Source: Cheilinus undulatus
Taxonomy: Eukaryota; Chordata; Actinopteri; Labriformes; Labridae
Reading direction: 5' to 3'
Assembly (NCBI RefSeq): GCF_018320785.1
Contig: NC_054869.1
Location: 37,475,789 to 37,539,788, forward strand
DNA length: 64,000 nt
The notes beneath the pieces are model-generated. The model searched no databases. It was not told the origin of the DNA and saw nothing but the letters and a program-made list of their open reading frames with translations. The stretch's first letter is position 1. Each line of letters begins with the position of its first letter. The translations under genes were made by a program, and so were the position numbers. Shown here in pieces: positions 37,242 through 49,739 of the stretch.

Positions 37242-37264
37242 CCCCCCCCCCACACACACACACA
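37242..37264. repeat. C-run plus (CA)n microsatellite inside LINE ORF2
   Basis: Ten C followed by CA units. On the coding (minus) strand it reads GTGTGTG...GGGG, exactly where the endonuclease GGDFN motif is expected. Confidence 0.85.
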
Positions 37265-38129
37265 ATTTCAATATTAGAAGATCCATCTTCTGGGAGTAAA
37301 TCAAAAACTTTGCAGAAAAAAGTGGGATCATCAGAATTAGGCCCATAGATATTCAACAAGGTAATGGGAAATGAATTGATAAATCCAGGAATTAAAGTAA
37401 ATCTCCCATCTGGATCCACAATTTTAGATTTCTGTACAAAAGGAATGCTATTTGGAAAGAGAATTGCAACCCCCCTTGCTCGAGATGTGAAAGGAGCATG
37501 GTACACCTGTGAGATCCAGCTTGGTTTTAGCTGGTTTTCTGTAGCTTTGAGAGTATGAGTCTCTTGTAGAAACAAAATGTCTCCCTTCAGTGAGTTCAAA
37601 TGAGAAAAAACATTCCCGCATTTTAAGTCATTGCCAAGGCCCCTTACATTCCATGTTACCAGTGAAATTGTTTCATTTAGGTTCATTGACTTAACTGTAA
37701 ACAGATTAAATAATCAGAAATTGAAATTCTATTTAAGAACTTCATACATGACATACATATTATGATCAATAATAACAACAGAGTGTACCCTCTCATAGAG
37801 GAAACCAGGATCAACACATCTCTCCCCCACAGCCTCATCACTCGCAAACGCATACCGCCACACCCCACCCCCCAAAAAGGAAAAAGAAAACCCCCATCAA
37901 TAGTAGAAGAACGCATGGCAAATAGCCAGCAGTCCAGAATCCCTCTGTGTAAATGGACTTGAACACAGGCAATGGACAAAAGAGCCCACAGTCACTCCAC
38001 AGTGGAAACAGAAAAGAAAAATACAAAAGTATTCATAACACTTAATCCGCCGTTTCTAATGTAGGAGGTAGACGGTAAGCAGATGTAGATAACTTGCTGT
38101 TCTCAAAGTTCTCAGTTCAAAGGTCTGCT

Positions 38130-38883
38130 TCAAGAAGTTATTTTTTTCATGTCATGTTCTATAAACGACAGAGCGTCTCCTGATCTGGTAAAGATTTTTA
38201 CCTGATCGGTGAATTTTACCTCCCTCTCCCTGAGCGCCTGTCCAAATCCCCTCCGTTGTGCCATCACCTCCGCTGTATAATCAGGGTAATGTACACCCGC
38301 TGGCCGTTGTAGGTCATCTGTTGTTGCTGGCTCAGACAAAGGATCAGCTGTTTCTCATGATAGAAGTGAATTCTGGCGACGATGCTCCTTGGCTTTTGAA
38401 CATTTTGGCACAGGTATGCGGTGCACTCGATCCACGGTCACAGGCTTCGTAAAGTTGTTCACCCTGAGTAGCCTCGGTATCAGCTCTGTGATGAACTCCG
38501 TAGTCCTGCCTTTTTCCTCACCCTTTGGTATTCCCACAATCTTAACATTATTCCGTCTAGATCGTCCCTCCAAGTCGTCGATTTTTGTTAACAGTTTTTC
38601 TTTACTTTTTTCATATCAGAAATGCACAGCTCCAATGTCTGTATGCTTCGCTCGTGGTCAGACCTTGCTCCTCTATGGCAGCAGTTCTCTCAGTCAGTAC
38701 CAACTGAGTGCTCATGAGGTCTTCAAATTTATGATCTAGATGGTCGAATCATTTGTTGATTGATTCCAAGATTTTACCTGATATCTTCTCCTACAAAGGC
38801 AACGATTCTCCCCCTGCATCAGGCCCATCGTCCACAGCCGTGTCTGATTGTTTGGCGTGCTTCGTTTGACGTGTGTCAGGCAT
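38130..38883 (-). pseudogene. L1-like ORF1 remnant
   Basis: The likely start is at 38883 (MPDTRQTKHAKQSD). The frame stops after about 30 codons (GGESLPL). A second frame at 38355-38573 reads MEGRSRRNNVKIVGIPKGEE, the RNA-recognition-motif start of L1 ORF1 proteins, then KPVTVDRVHRIPVPKCSKAK. A third at 38130-38339 gives the C-terminal domain (RPAGVHYPDYTAEVMAQRR). ORF1p is the RNA-binding, chaperone-like partner of ORF2p. It is frameshifted. Confidence 0.8.
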
Positions 38884-41358
38884 TGTCATGGCTTTCAAAA
38901 GTTGCAAATGAATAAAAAATCCCACAGTGCTTGATGCAGTGGTCAGAGGTGTTGATACAACTGATAACTTTAGTAAATATGACTTTAAGGCAGGATTAAA
39001 AGACAGAAAGAACTTGATTTCCACCTGGAGCTCTGAGAGACCTGACTACTCCATTTGCACCTGACTTGCGCCCCCTTGAGCAGACCCTCTCAGCTATAGA
39101 TTCTTTACCGTGGTTTGAAACCGTGTTTAGTAATCAATCAGAAAATGTTTTGATCAGAGGGATCATGTAATGTGTGCAACATCAGGCCCTTTTCCAAAGC
39201 ACAAGCTATATTTAAAAATAAATTATGATCCAAATTTTAAAGTGCCACAGATTTTCCTCAAAACACCTGAGTGCTTTTATAAGCATATTTTATGCTTTTA
39301 TATTTCATATGAATGCCTACAGCTCAGTTGGTGCAAACCTGCACTAAACTGACTGCACATGCTCCATGATGTCCACTATGGGCTTTGACCTTGAAGTCAT
39401 AACTGTGTACAGCAGAAGTCATGCCGTTATATATTTCTAGGGATAGCATCACATCTGTAGCAAAGGAAAAACCTGTTTGCCACTTGCTAGCTTGTAAGCA
39501 TTGTTCAAAGGATGAAGGTCCATCTGTTAACCACCATGTTTATATAGATGGACGTTAGTCCAGGAAAAGGCCTTTAACGCTATAACTGGTGTAGGAGTTT
39601 GCAGCAAGGTTTTATTTAAAGAAAATTACAACACCTGCTGTTCTCTTCTTCTACTTTTGGTGCTGGAGTATCAAACAAGTGTCAGTATCTTTGTGTATGT
39701 GTGTTTTAAATCCTTGTATCACGACAACCCTGTAGAAAGATTCTATGTGGTTTTACAGTCCTCACAGATTTCTCATGGCAGCACTCATGCCTTATTCGTG
39801 TAGGCTTTATGCAATGATTACCACTGATTGCCTTCAGCTCAGCTTTGTCAGCCTTTATTTGGAATATCAGACTTTTAAAAGCTTGGGATTTTATTACAAT
39901 TCAGACTAGTAATTCAGCAGCTGGTTCAAAATAATTAACAAGGTCATACTAAATTGATTCACATCATTCCTTTTCTTCCCCTTTAGTCCCTTGATTAGCC
40001 GTAAGTACTGAAAGGACCGGGTATTTTATAGTGACGGATGAGAGAATGAATAAGGAGAAAGGCTCAGATAAGGCCATAATGACAAGTGAGAAAGATAGAG
40101 ATTAGAAATGCACTAATAGGCAGCATTATATCCACACTAATGTATCAAAGACTTGAGGAGTCCCTAGCACCTTGAAAGGGAGGCTCATGTGGCCTGGCAT
40201 GCCTTGTACAATATAGATAGTTCAGCTTTTATTCAATGAGAAAAATCATCAGAAATCTAGTGGAATAAAGAGTGTCTCATACTCACAGCAGTGTACCACA
40301 AGGTGAGTGATTTGAATTAGAAACATTTCATTATGCTTCCACCAAACTGCAGACAGCACTGGCAAAGAAAACTATTTAAAAAGCAGAAATGTTTTTCTTG
40401 AATGAAGTATATACAAGAAGAATAACTTGGCTTTGCCAAAATGACATATAGTTAAGTGTATGTTCATGCAGGTACATACTTGTTAGTGGGCCATCAGGGC
40501 TCCATGCTTTAATGCCCACGAGGTAAACTGTGCAAGCAAAAGTGATCCCAAAGGTTTATGGCGTATCATATAATACCAGATGGGTTCATCAGATCTTGAA
40601 ATAAAAGAATATAATCAATTATAAAACATGTCAGATTGTTTAATGAATGCTATTACACTATAAGGCTTCTGTGGAAATGGGAAAAAATCTGCATGTGCAA
40701 TAACATTGTGTGTTATCATAGAATATATTTTATGGATGACAGTGCAACACCTCCTCACCTGTGAAGTCAAACAATTTCCTCTTCCCAATAACTGGCTGCA
40801 GTATACCTTCACATGGATCAAACTATGAAATCAAAATGCATCTTTTTTTTCCCTTCTAACCAAGTTGTGATAATTGTTGTAATAATAAAAGTGATCTTTT
40901 TTTTACTGAGAGGTTTGTCTTAAATTAGTTAAATTAATTAATTAATTAAATTAAACAACCACAGGAGTCACTTGTCTTTGCAAAGTAGGTGGACTTGTCA
41001 GATTCTATCTGTGTCATCAGGCAAATAAATCTTGAAAAGCTACAATCTACGTTTGTGCCATACTGATCCTTTTCAGACCAATCTGCTTCATTGAGGAAAA
41101 TGAGGCAGTAGCTGTAGTTGTACTCAAGGCCATTTAAAATGGCTGCCTCTTGTTCTTTGATTAGCCTTGATATAGCTCAAGTCTAGCGTCAAATTTACCA
41201 GAGCTTGACTATGTTTCTGCATGAAACAATGAATCAAAACAACACTAAAAGCTTTTCATGATGAAAAATATCGTTTACACTCTTCTGCCGACCTTCTGCC
41301 GGATGAATTTGTGATAGTTGTGGGGGGAAAAGGTTTATTGTACTTTGAGTGGATTTGT

Positions 41359-41690
41359 ACAATGGCTGCTAGTGGAGTGACTAGCTCAGACTTAGCCACA
41401 GCGGCAGTTTTGTCAGAACTGAGCAACATTTCTTTATTAAAACAAGGGCAGAGAGCAACACTGAAAACTTTTAAGAAAAGAAGTTTTTGCTCTTCTCTCG
41501 GTCTGCTTGGGCATGAGTTTGCAATTGTTACTGGTGGGGTTTGCCGGTGTATCCAATGGCTTCTGCTATGGTAGCTGTTACCTCAGATGTAGCTGTAGGA
41601 AAGCAGCAGTTTAATCAGAACTGAAGCGCATTTCTTTTTAAAACAAGAGAATAGAGCCACACAGAGAGCTTGTCCCAGCAAAGAAGACGT
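41359..41690. repeat. Imperfect tandem duplication, about 202-bp period
   Basis: CAGAACTGAGCAACATTTCT at 41414 recurs as CAGAACTGAAGCGCATTTCT at 41616, each followed by TTAAAACAAG and preceded by GCAGTTT. The 87-codon frame across the first copy has no known motif. Confidence 0.5.
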
Positions 41691-41754
41691 TGCATCAGTT
41701 TTATTCACCGAGAAGCCTGAACAGTAACCTGTTAGCACATGCATAGGTCACTTT

Positions 41755-42432
41755 GGCCGTTTTCGAATTTGCCTACTATACTAGCAGTGCATACTGGTTT
41801 GCCCAAAATGTAGTATGCAGTATGCGAACAAATGTGAAAGTTGCAGTATGCCAAAAATACCCGGATGACGTAATGATTCAGGAAAATTTTACAGTATGCA
41901 TCGGACCAGTCTGCTTCGCCTACTTTTACGCAAAGCACCGGGTCAGAGTTCGTAATGGGAGAGAGCGGCGAAACTTTCACCGGAGCGGCTGACGGTTACA
42001 AAAAGTTCCACTACCTTTTATCTTTACCTTTTTAACATGTACTATAGCGAAATAAGTTGTATTAAGGTCACTGTTGTTTTTGTTTTGCCGTTAACGGCTT
42101 GTAACAGTCGGAAAGGTGCTGTCAATTGTGTCCTTTCACTGCACTATACATGCTAAGCTAAAAACAACAGCTATAAAAATCCCCAAAAATCTGATAAAAA
42201 CACTTCCCAGATTTTTTCCGTATGTAAATGGATGTAACGTTGTTTGCAATTGACCAGGGTATGACGTATTTCTGTATACCGGAAACCAGCTAAACCGGGC
42301 CAAGCATACTACACAATAATGCCCGACTGGCAGTCATACTGCATACTACTGTCGAATGCAGTATGCAGTGCGCAATACATACTGCATACTGTGTTTGGCA
42401 GAAGTATGCAGTAGGCCAATTCAAAAACAGCC
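41755..42432. mobile_element. Palindromic non-autonomous DNA element with TTT duplication
   Basis: Inverted ends of about 50 bp begin GGCCGTTTTCGAATTTGCCT on the left and, inverted, GGCTGTTTTTGAATTGGCCT on the right. Many GTATGCAGTATG words lie within both arms. TTT flanks it at 41752-41754 and 42433-42435, as for Harbinger-type 3-bp duplications. Length 678 bp; no transposase. Confidence 0.75.
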
Positions 42433-42439
42433 TTTGTCT

Positions 42440-42620
42440 TGTCGCTCTGATTGGCCCATCATGAATGTGATAGAACATTCCTCTAAACACCTCTCGAGAT
42501 TTTTTTTTTTATATAAAAGTCTTGTCCTGTCTTGCTTTGGAGCTTTTCCAGATGAATGTGAAATATATTCATGCAGTGGATCCATGGAACAGTTGATCTG
42601 GTGTGTCAGATTATTAACTT
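42440..42620 (+). repeat. Dispersed repeat, copy A
   Basis: GCTCTGATTGGCC, AGAACATTCCTC, a GAAATATAT word and ACAGTTGATCTGGTGTG occur in the same order as in the copy at 43700-43875. Confidence 0.5.
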
Positions 42621-43699
42621 TCAGCCAGACTCTAATGTTTCTGCTGTAAGTGGGATCTTTGACATTTTATCTAGAAGCTAAATGTGTGTTGTCATAAGCA
42701 GAAACAGCATGGCGTCAGTACTACAGTACTTTCGTTCAACTTCACAGACTTTGGCTCCAAATTCACAGTATGTCAGCTCCTGTCATGGGTATTTTAGGTG
42801 CATCTTTGTGCAACAGGGAGCAGTTCAGGTATGTCGTCCAACTTTATTTATAGTTTATGTTTGATATTGCAATGCAATACCTGTACCTGAAAGACCCAGC
42901 TCTTTCAAGGACACTATGCACAGCTAGACTCTTCTCCTCTATTGTGGTAGAATGAGTTTCCTAAAGTTTCCAGTTGGCTTGCACTGTTCCACTCCACTTC
43001 TCAAAGTTTTAAGCCCAGCTTTTTTAGAGCAACCCAGCACTTGGTTCTTTGGTGCAATATGGTGACGACAATGCAATTGATGATGATTAGAGGTCTCACA
43101 CTAATGATTTGTTGTTTCATTGCTAATGTTTAGAGTTTAGAGGAAGAAAAGGCTTCTATACTATGTGCATTACTTCTTGCACTGCATGGCAGCACCTGTG
43201 TCTGATTGGATTATAGCACTTAATGGCACTCATTGATGTTGTTTCTTCCTGTCTAGATCTTTGCTTGTGTTGTACTCACTCTCAGATGTATGTCGCTTTG
43301 GACAAAAGCATATTCAGTGTGCTATTATAACCTTGAAGCTCCTGTATTCCTGCTGCTCCACATGTAGTGCATGTCCATGTGAAAGGCCAGTTTTTCAAAC
43401 ACAGATGTAAGTGCTGTAACCTTGCAAAGCTGCTGAACTGGCCAGACTCCATGCCTGTCATCAGGTCGTTTTACCTTGTGAAGCTTCAAGCAGAAATTTT
43501 TGCTCCCGGTCAGAGAATGAATGGACCAATCAGCATCATTTGAGGGGATCGAGGCACAGCTACAGGCCTGGTTTAGTTACATTTGAAACCTGTCGGCAAT
43601 GGTTGAACTGAGCAAACTGGACATTTGATTTGCCAGCTGACTGCACTGATAGAGAACAAAGATAACGGCTGCCCGCTGATGTGTGTACTTTACCTGCGT

Positions 43700-43875
43700 A
43701 ACATTTGCTCAGCTCTGATTGGCCATTTTTGAATCAGACAGACAGAACATTCCTCCAGTCACACTTTTTTCAAGGTTATCCCTCCCAAACAGCGTCTATG
43801 GGGTGTTGCCCAGATGGTTGGGAAATATATCCCGTAATATGTGAAACAGTTTATCTGGTTTGCCAGGCTGAATGC
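43700..43875 (+). repeat. Dispersed repeat, copy B
   Basis: GCTCTGATTGGCC, AGAACATTCCTC, GGAAATATATCCC and ACAGTTTATCTGGTTTGCCA match copy A in order. Class is unknown. Confidence 0.5.
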
Positions 43876-45865
43876 ATAATGCATGCACATGTTTTTCTGA
43901 CCAATTTCAACAAAGTTAGTCTTTTGAAATATGTGTTTAGCCCATCCTTGTATCACAAAGATAACACATTCGCAATTAATTTTACTACTTTATGTAAAAT
44001 CATGTTATCATTTTCTAAAATACAGAAACGTGTTTTAGACACGAGTCATCCATGTACATTGTGGCAGAACAGATAGTTTTTTCCACCTCTTTCCTAGCTT
44101 GGTTTAATTTGGGCATGGAAAATATAGCGACCCACTGGCTTTTATGGGGAATCACCCCGCCTCACGAACGGCACAACAATATAAAATCACCGAGTAGTAC
44201 ATCTCAGTACAGTCTGTTGTTAGCTGATGTTACTGCCTTTATTGAAATATAGCTAGCTAAATGCTGTGTTTTTGTTCACTGTGAGGTAAATTTCCCAAGT
44301 CTATCAGGTACAATGACTTTGAGTCATTAAAAGCATCATAGCAGAGACATTTGTGCCAGAAAACAGTAAATTCAATCCCTAACTTCTGTTTATCTGCCTT
44401 GGCACAGAGCCAGGCAGTTGTGTTCTGGCCAGAATTCACCACAAGGTCAGGGGGAAGGCTAACTGCTGGAGTGCTTGTCTATTTTGTACTTGAACCAGAT
44501 GCAGCAAGAACAGACATCTTATCTCTTGAAGGTGTTTTTTTAATTCATATTTCACTTGTCTTTGGTCCTGGCTGATTAAAAGAAGCAGGCTGTGGCTTTG
44601 TCTCTCTCAAAGCAGCACAGTTCAATCCCTCCTGTCTGTTAGTGTTAGAATGCTAAAGTTTAGTAAGGTAACCAATGATAGACTTGTTTTATTCCTGCCA
44701 AGTGTAGAGCAACATAATAAAATGTATGTCTTGGGTCACCTTTTCAGTAGTTACAGTAGCTGTACATTGGGCACTAAATATAACTACCAAACTGAACTGG
44801 TGCCTTCAATTGTAAGAATTTTAATTTTAATCATGACATAGGCTGCTTTGGCTACTAAACTATTTTACTCCTAGTGCAACTTCTTGAATCAGTGATTTGA
44901 TTTGGGTGTGATTCTGCCCAAGTTGTGAACTTTCCTCATTGACAGTCGAATAGAAATGCATGACTCCCTCTCAGCAGCTTCACTCATGTTGTTTTTATCT
45001 CCAATGACACATCCCCCCCCTTACCTCCGCCAGCCCTTCTCTCTCACTGTGTCCGCCTCACACTTTGTTTCCTCTGGACCTGCAGCTGACTTCACTCAGT
45101 CAGTCACCACGACTATGTGATATTACAGGAATGTGAACAGAAAAAAAGGAAAGACTAAACACAAGACAAATATGAAAGCTGTCGTTAATTATCTTAACAC
45201 TTTGCTGAATGTTAACGCTCTGTCTTCCACACTGTTCCATAAGAGCCTCACACACGCTGAGATGACTTTTCCTCCGTGGTTGTCAATGGAGAAAGAATCC
45301 ACCGGAGTAAGGGTGATAATCCAATTTAAGGTCAAAGTCATTTTCATGTAAGCCTTTAAGTCTGTGCTTGTATTTGTTTATTTTAACGACTGTAAGTACA
45401 CACTCCAGGGGAGTTTTCCTTTAGGTTTTTAGTACTTATGTCAATAACCAGAGTGTTCACATCTGCTTTAAAGTATTGTAAAACATACTGTGAAAGTGTT
45501 TACTTCCTCTTAAAACATTTGTATAGCTGATTATTTAAATAACTTATGCAATGCATGTGCTAGCAGCTATCTATACTGCAGTATCTCCTAATCAAAGACC
45601 GGCATTACATAGCTCTCATGCAATCCTCAAAATTTCTTGTGCTTAAAATTGCCACTGAAAAAATTTTATGCAACACAAACGCATGTGTTGTGTTGTGTTG
45701 TAGTGCACACACAAGGCATGATCAATGATGGAGGGTGATATATGATGGACAACAGCTCAGTCTGAGTCCAGCAATCAGTATGTTTCACTCCAACACTAGA
45801 GTCGCCAGGTAACAAACCTAATGTCACCTGTTTGTGTTGAGGTAATTAACGTGAAGCACAGTAAT

Positions 45866-47067
45866 AGGATAAATGGGTACCGAATTCGATGCTTTTTTAC
45901 TGTACTGATTCACGTAAAATCAAATGGTACCATGTTTTGGTACCTAAATGCATCCTTGTGACTGCAAGAGAGTGGAAGAGTAGTCAGTTTTCCATGCCGG
46001 ACACGAACGCAGCATTGCACACATGTGGTTAATGACGTGGGTAGCAGCCAAGTGAATCAACAAAACAAGCATGGCTGACCGGCTCCTGCTGTTTCCTGCT
46101 CGTTCGCCTCCCTCCCTCTCGCTCTCTCGTAGCGAATCCTCACTTTAAACACCGTGCTTTCCCGTTTATCATGTGAATATCTACCATGGAAATATACTAG
46201 ATAAAGGGATACATTTTTTCGCTCAGTCACCTAACAGACATTGAATCAAGGCATGGTGTGGATTGCCTAGTGTGACCGCTTCCTAAAACTTGCTCTCCAT
46301 CTCTCCAACTTGACACAGCTGGTGCCGTATAAAGCGCTCTGTCAGGATGAAATGGATTCCTTGCTGCTTATTTCATCGCAGAATGAAACAATTTGCCACT
46401 TTCTATTAACTTTTTGCAGTAAATACAAATATAACGTAGCGGACCCTGTGCGTGACGTTTATGCTTCTGCATTGACGGTCACAAGACTGATTGATGAGTG
46501 AGGAGCAGACTCTGCTCTTACCAGAGAAAGATGACATCTTAGATTTGTTAGAAAAAGAAATGCATGAGGAAAGATGTGCTGTACATGTAGTTCATGGTAG
46601 AGGAAGTAATTTTTTTACTTTCATTTATAATACTTTAATTGGTAAAATTTTATACCTTTTATTTATTTAGTTAGTTATTTTGGCTCCATACTCTATTGTT
46701 CATTTGTTTTAAACTTATTCTCCCTGCATAGACCCCAACACACATTTTTCCAAGAGTGGAAATTAGAGGAATAGGAGGTAGTGGGCTGGGTTTTAATTTG
46801 TGCAATATAAAGAAAAAACACTGGGTAGTTATAGTAGTTTAGATTTTCCATGTTGGAGTAATTTTTTAAAAACACTTTTTTAAACACTGGTATTTGATAG
46901 CGTTTTTAATTGAAAATTCAGAAGTTTTGAGATTATACAACATTTATTATTGCATATTATTCACACTCAAAAGTACCGACAATGGGTACCGTTGTGTACC
47001 GGTATCGGTTCACAGGTACTAGGAATCGGTACCGTACCGGTTCAAATGCGAAAGGTACCCATCCCTG
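45866..47067. mobile_element. hAT-like element, ends only
   Basis: GGATAAATGGGTACCGAATT at the left and GGTACCCATCCCTG at the right are inverted-related, consistent with a CAGGGATGGGTACC-type hAT end. Many GGTACC words lie near both ends. No matching 8-bp duplication is visible. A 63-codon frame at 46310 (LLLISSQNETICHFLLTFC) is unrecognised. Confidence 0.45.
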
Positions 47068-48348
47068 AATATGAGTGTTCTTTTTACTCCAAGTTTGATG
47101 TCTGTAATAACAGCAACATACAGCCAGTATGCTCACTTTACAAAAGCACCTCTGTCACCCTGTCTGGGGTGAGCTCTGTGCTCTAGTATATCAACTTGTT
47201 TTATCTTTACCCAAGTCCTGCAGCTATAACAGGTTTTCATGCTGTGTCACCTTTGTTTGCTTTGTTTTTAATAGGGCACCTGCACAGTCACCTATATTTT
47301 TTCTTATACAAAAATTAAAATCTCTAAGCGTACTTTTTGATGCCCAAAACATTTACATTGTGACGTTAATGTGCCTGCAAACACCAATTAATTCTTATTA
47401 TAAAGAAACAGGGGATGAATTTGTATTTTTGGTGTAATTTGGGAAGGAAACACAAGTTGTCGAAAGCCAGACCTCCTAAATGTCTGCCCTCACTATCACC
47501 AGTTCATTCAACACTAGTTAATCTGTGACATCACCTGGCAGCCCTAATAGTAAGGCACAGGTTAGCGCTGCTCTCTATAACTCGATGTTTACTATGATTT
47601 GAAGTATGAAACTTGAAATTTATCATTAAAACATGCAAACATGATATATATGGGCAAGAATAAACTTATTCAAATTTTGTTTGAGGTAGTTTTCACTATT
47701 ATTAATTATTCTTCCCTCCAGATTACGAACCCCTACCCTAGAAAATAACCTAAAATGTTTACGAGCAGGCATGTCCCTTTTCAGTCAGGACTGAACCTTC
47801 ACCTCCTTATCCTGAAATGCCCTGCAAAGGCCCTATATAAATATCAACATGTAAATGGGTTGAAGTAGACTGAAAGATCAGCGTTGTTACATAGCTGGGC
47901 CAAGAAATGTGGAAATAGTTAATAAGGTAGGATAAGCAAACACTGCAGTCTTTCTGCTTTCTCTTTAAAGAAGTTTCAACTAAACTTGGACTCGCAGCTC
48001 TGTTTGCTCTTTTCCTCTGCAGTTATAGAAGAGCAGATACAACGTGTCCTCTCACTCTTAACCTTTTCTGTGCCTTCCTAGTCATACTATCTCACTCCAT
48101 CTGCTCTTAACCTTCTCCCTGCTCTCTTGTCAGCTCCTCTTGAACAAACCCCGATGATTAATAGAGATTTAAGGGAACATGGGAGAGGCATGGTGCTGGC
48201 AGCGGGGTGGTAGGTCGAGATGTTGCGTACATGTGGGTGTCTGTGTGTGTGTTTCAGGGCAGAGGTAGTGGGAGGATGGTTGACCACAGAGGCCTTAAAT
48301 GTTTACCGAGGGACCCCAGGAGGCCTGTACTGAGCCTCCCTCTTTCCT

Positions 48349-48396
48349 GATTGGCTTAGCCTGCTTTGCTGTGAATCTAAAAGCCTGTCATTGGCT
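48349..48396. promoter_or_regulatory. Two inverted CCAAT boxes 41 bp apart
   Basis: GATTGG at 48349-48354 and ATTGGCTGG starting at 48390 both contain reversed CCAAT, the NF-Y site. Spacing of about four helical turns occurs in real promoters. There is no associated exon. Confidence 0.2.
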
Positions 48397-48785
48397 GGCA
48401 GAAGGAAAGGAATGGGGGAGAAACGTGCAGGAGATGGAGATGAAGAAACAAGCTTTCACAGACGCGTTCACATGAAAAGGACAGACTAATATTGGGGTTA
48501 CTTTGTGGCCTTCTAGTGAACTGAAGGGGCTGTTTGTCCCCCTCTTTTCTTTTGTTCCTGAACTCATCAAGCATATCTGGCTTTTAACAAAAACAATGCA
48601 AACCAAACTAGAAAAGGAAACAACTTAAGCCAGCATAGAGCCATTATGAAACTGGTTTGAAAGCATTCATTGAGGGTTGCTGAGTTCACCAGAATAATAG
48701 TGCACTGGCTTTTGATGAGGAGATGGATTTAATCATGATGTCAGAATGACAGATGATGAAAAGTAAAGAGTTATCAGGACAGAAT

Positions 48786-48811
48786 GAGAGAGAGAGAGAG
48801 AGAGAGAGAGA
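48786..48811. repeat. (GA)n microsatellite
   Basis: Thirteen near-perfect GA units. Confidence 0.9.
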
Positions 48812-49739
48812 ATGGGGGAAGATCTGACGAGAAGTTAAGGCAGGATGATAAGGCAGGATGATAAATGCAGAAAATGAGCAATAATTGGTTGTAAATGGAG
48901 CATTTTAGTCCGGCCAGATGAGTCTGCTTCTTGACAGCCATAAATTCTTACATTGTATAACTTGGTTTTGTCTGGTCTCTAACACATGGAATTCATCCAC
49001 ACATCCTCTCCCACCACACATAGACATATACATTCTTGTGACTGAACAGTTGTACTAATGGAAATTTCAGTACAGCAGGCTAAATTGTGACATTATGAGT
49101 CAACAAGTTTTACAAAATAATAGGTCCAAACATAGATTTTATAAAGATGTTGTGTGTCTTTTTCTGATAGATTTAGTAAATGTTAAATGGACGGCACTAA
49201 TACAGTGTTCCTACTTTTCCTGCTGCTCTGGACCGCCCTTTCACACACATTATTAACCCATTAAGCTAACCAGCTGGTAGAACAGTGTTATAATACACTG
49301 GACTGCATTGCAAATGTGGTGGAGGGTGGTGAGGTTTTTTTTTTCTGTATTAGATATTATGTAATCAGGCTGCTGATGTAATCAATGTCTAATGCAAAAC
49401 AAATAATGTTAAGATGAACTGATTAAGGTTCTTACATTAGAAACTATGTGATGTCTTTAATCCGACTATCCATGCTGCTGTCACAGTCAGCAGGCAGCAG
49501 CAGATGCTGAGATGCCAATGCAGTAAAGGCGGCCAACACCAGTTGGCAACACCCACAAATCAGCTGCTATATTTGAATACACCTAAGGCCTGTTTTTAGG
49601 TGTTCTAAATATGCAGTCACACAGGTTGTATCCTTAGACTTGTGGGTCACTAAAAAGTGTGGGACATAAATTAAGAGTACTGCAGGCAACACTGCAACAA
49701 TAATTGTATCTTATCATGGCATGTTGTGTATGTAACAAA

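Larger units (their letters stand above)
35008..37686 (-). pseudogene. L1-like ORF2 (endonuclease-RT), broken
   Basis: From the ATG at 37686: an endonuclease domain with VTWNVRGL, LQETHT and LLNIYGPNSDD, damaged at the GDFN-like motif by a CA/C run at 37242-37264. Next is a charged linker (36734-37003), then RT motifs GKCPGPDGFGAEFYQAF, NYRPISLLNLD, QVGFIPGR, LDTQKAFDSIEW and YPGVRQG. Right after VRQG (about 35972) the frame jumps to C-terminal sequence, so the catalytic YADD region is deleted. The C-terminus keeps a CDRCKVSDGTMLHSFWDC zinc-knuckle-like motif. Several frames are used, so it is inactive. Confidence 0.9.
34618..39094 (-). mobile_element. L1-like LINE, 5'-complete or nearly so, internally deleted
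   Basis: A 4.48 kb retrotransposon on the minus strand is flanked by a perfect 12-bp duplication TATAGATTCTTT (34606-34617 and 39095-39106). In order it has a 5' end near 39094, ORF1 remnant (38130-38883), ORF2 with apurinic-type endonuclease and reverse transcriptase parts, a 3' region, and an A-rich end at 34618. The core of the RT domain is missing and a SINE lies within the 3' part of ORF2. Confidence 0.9.
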
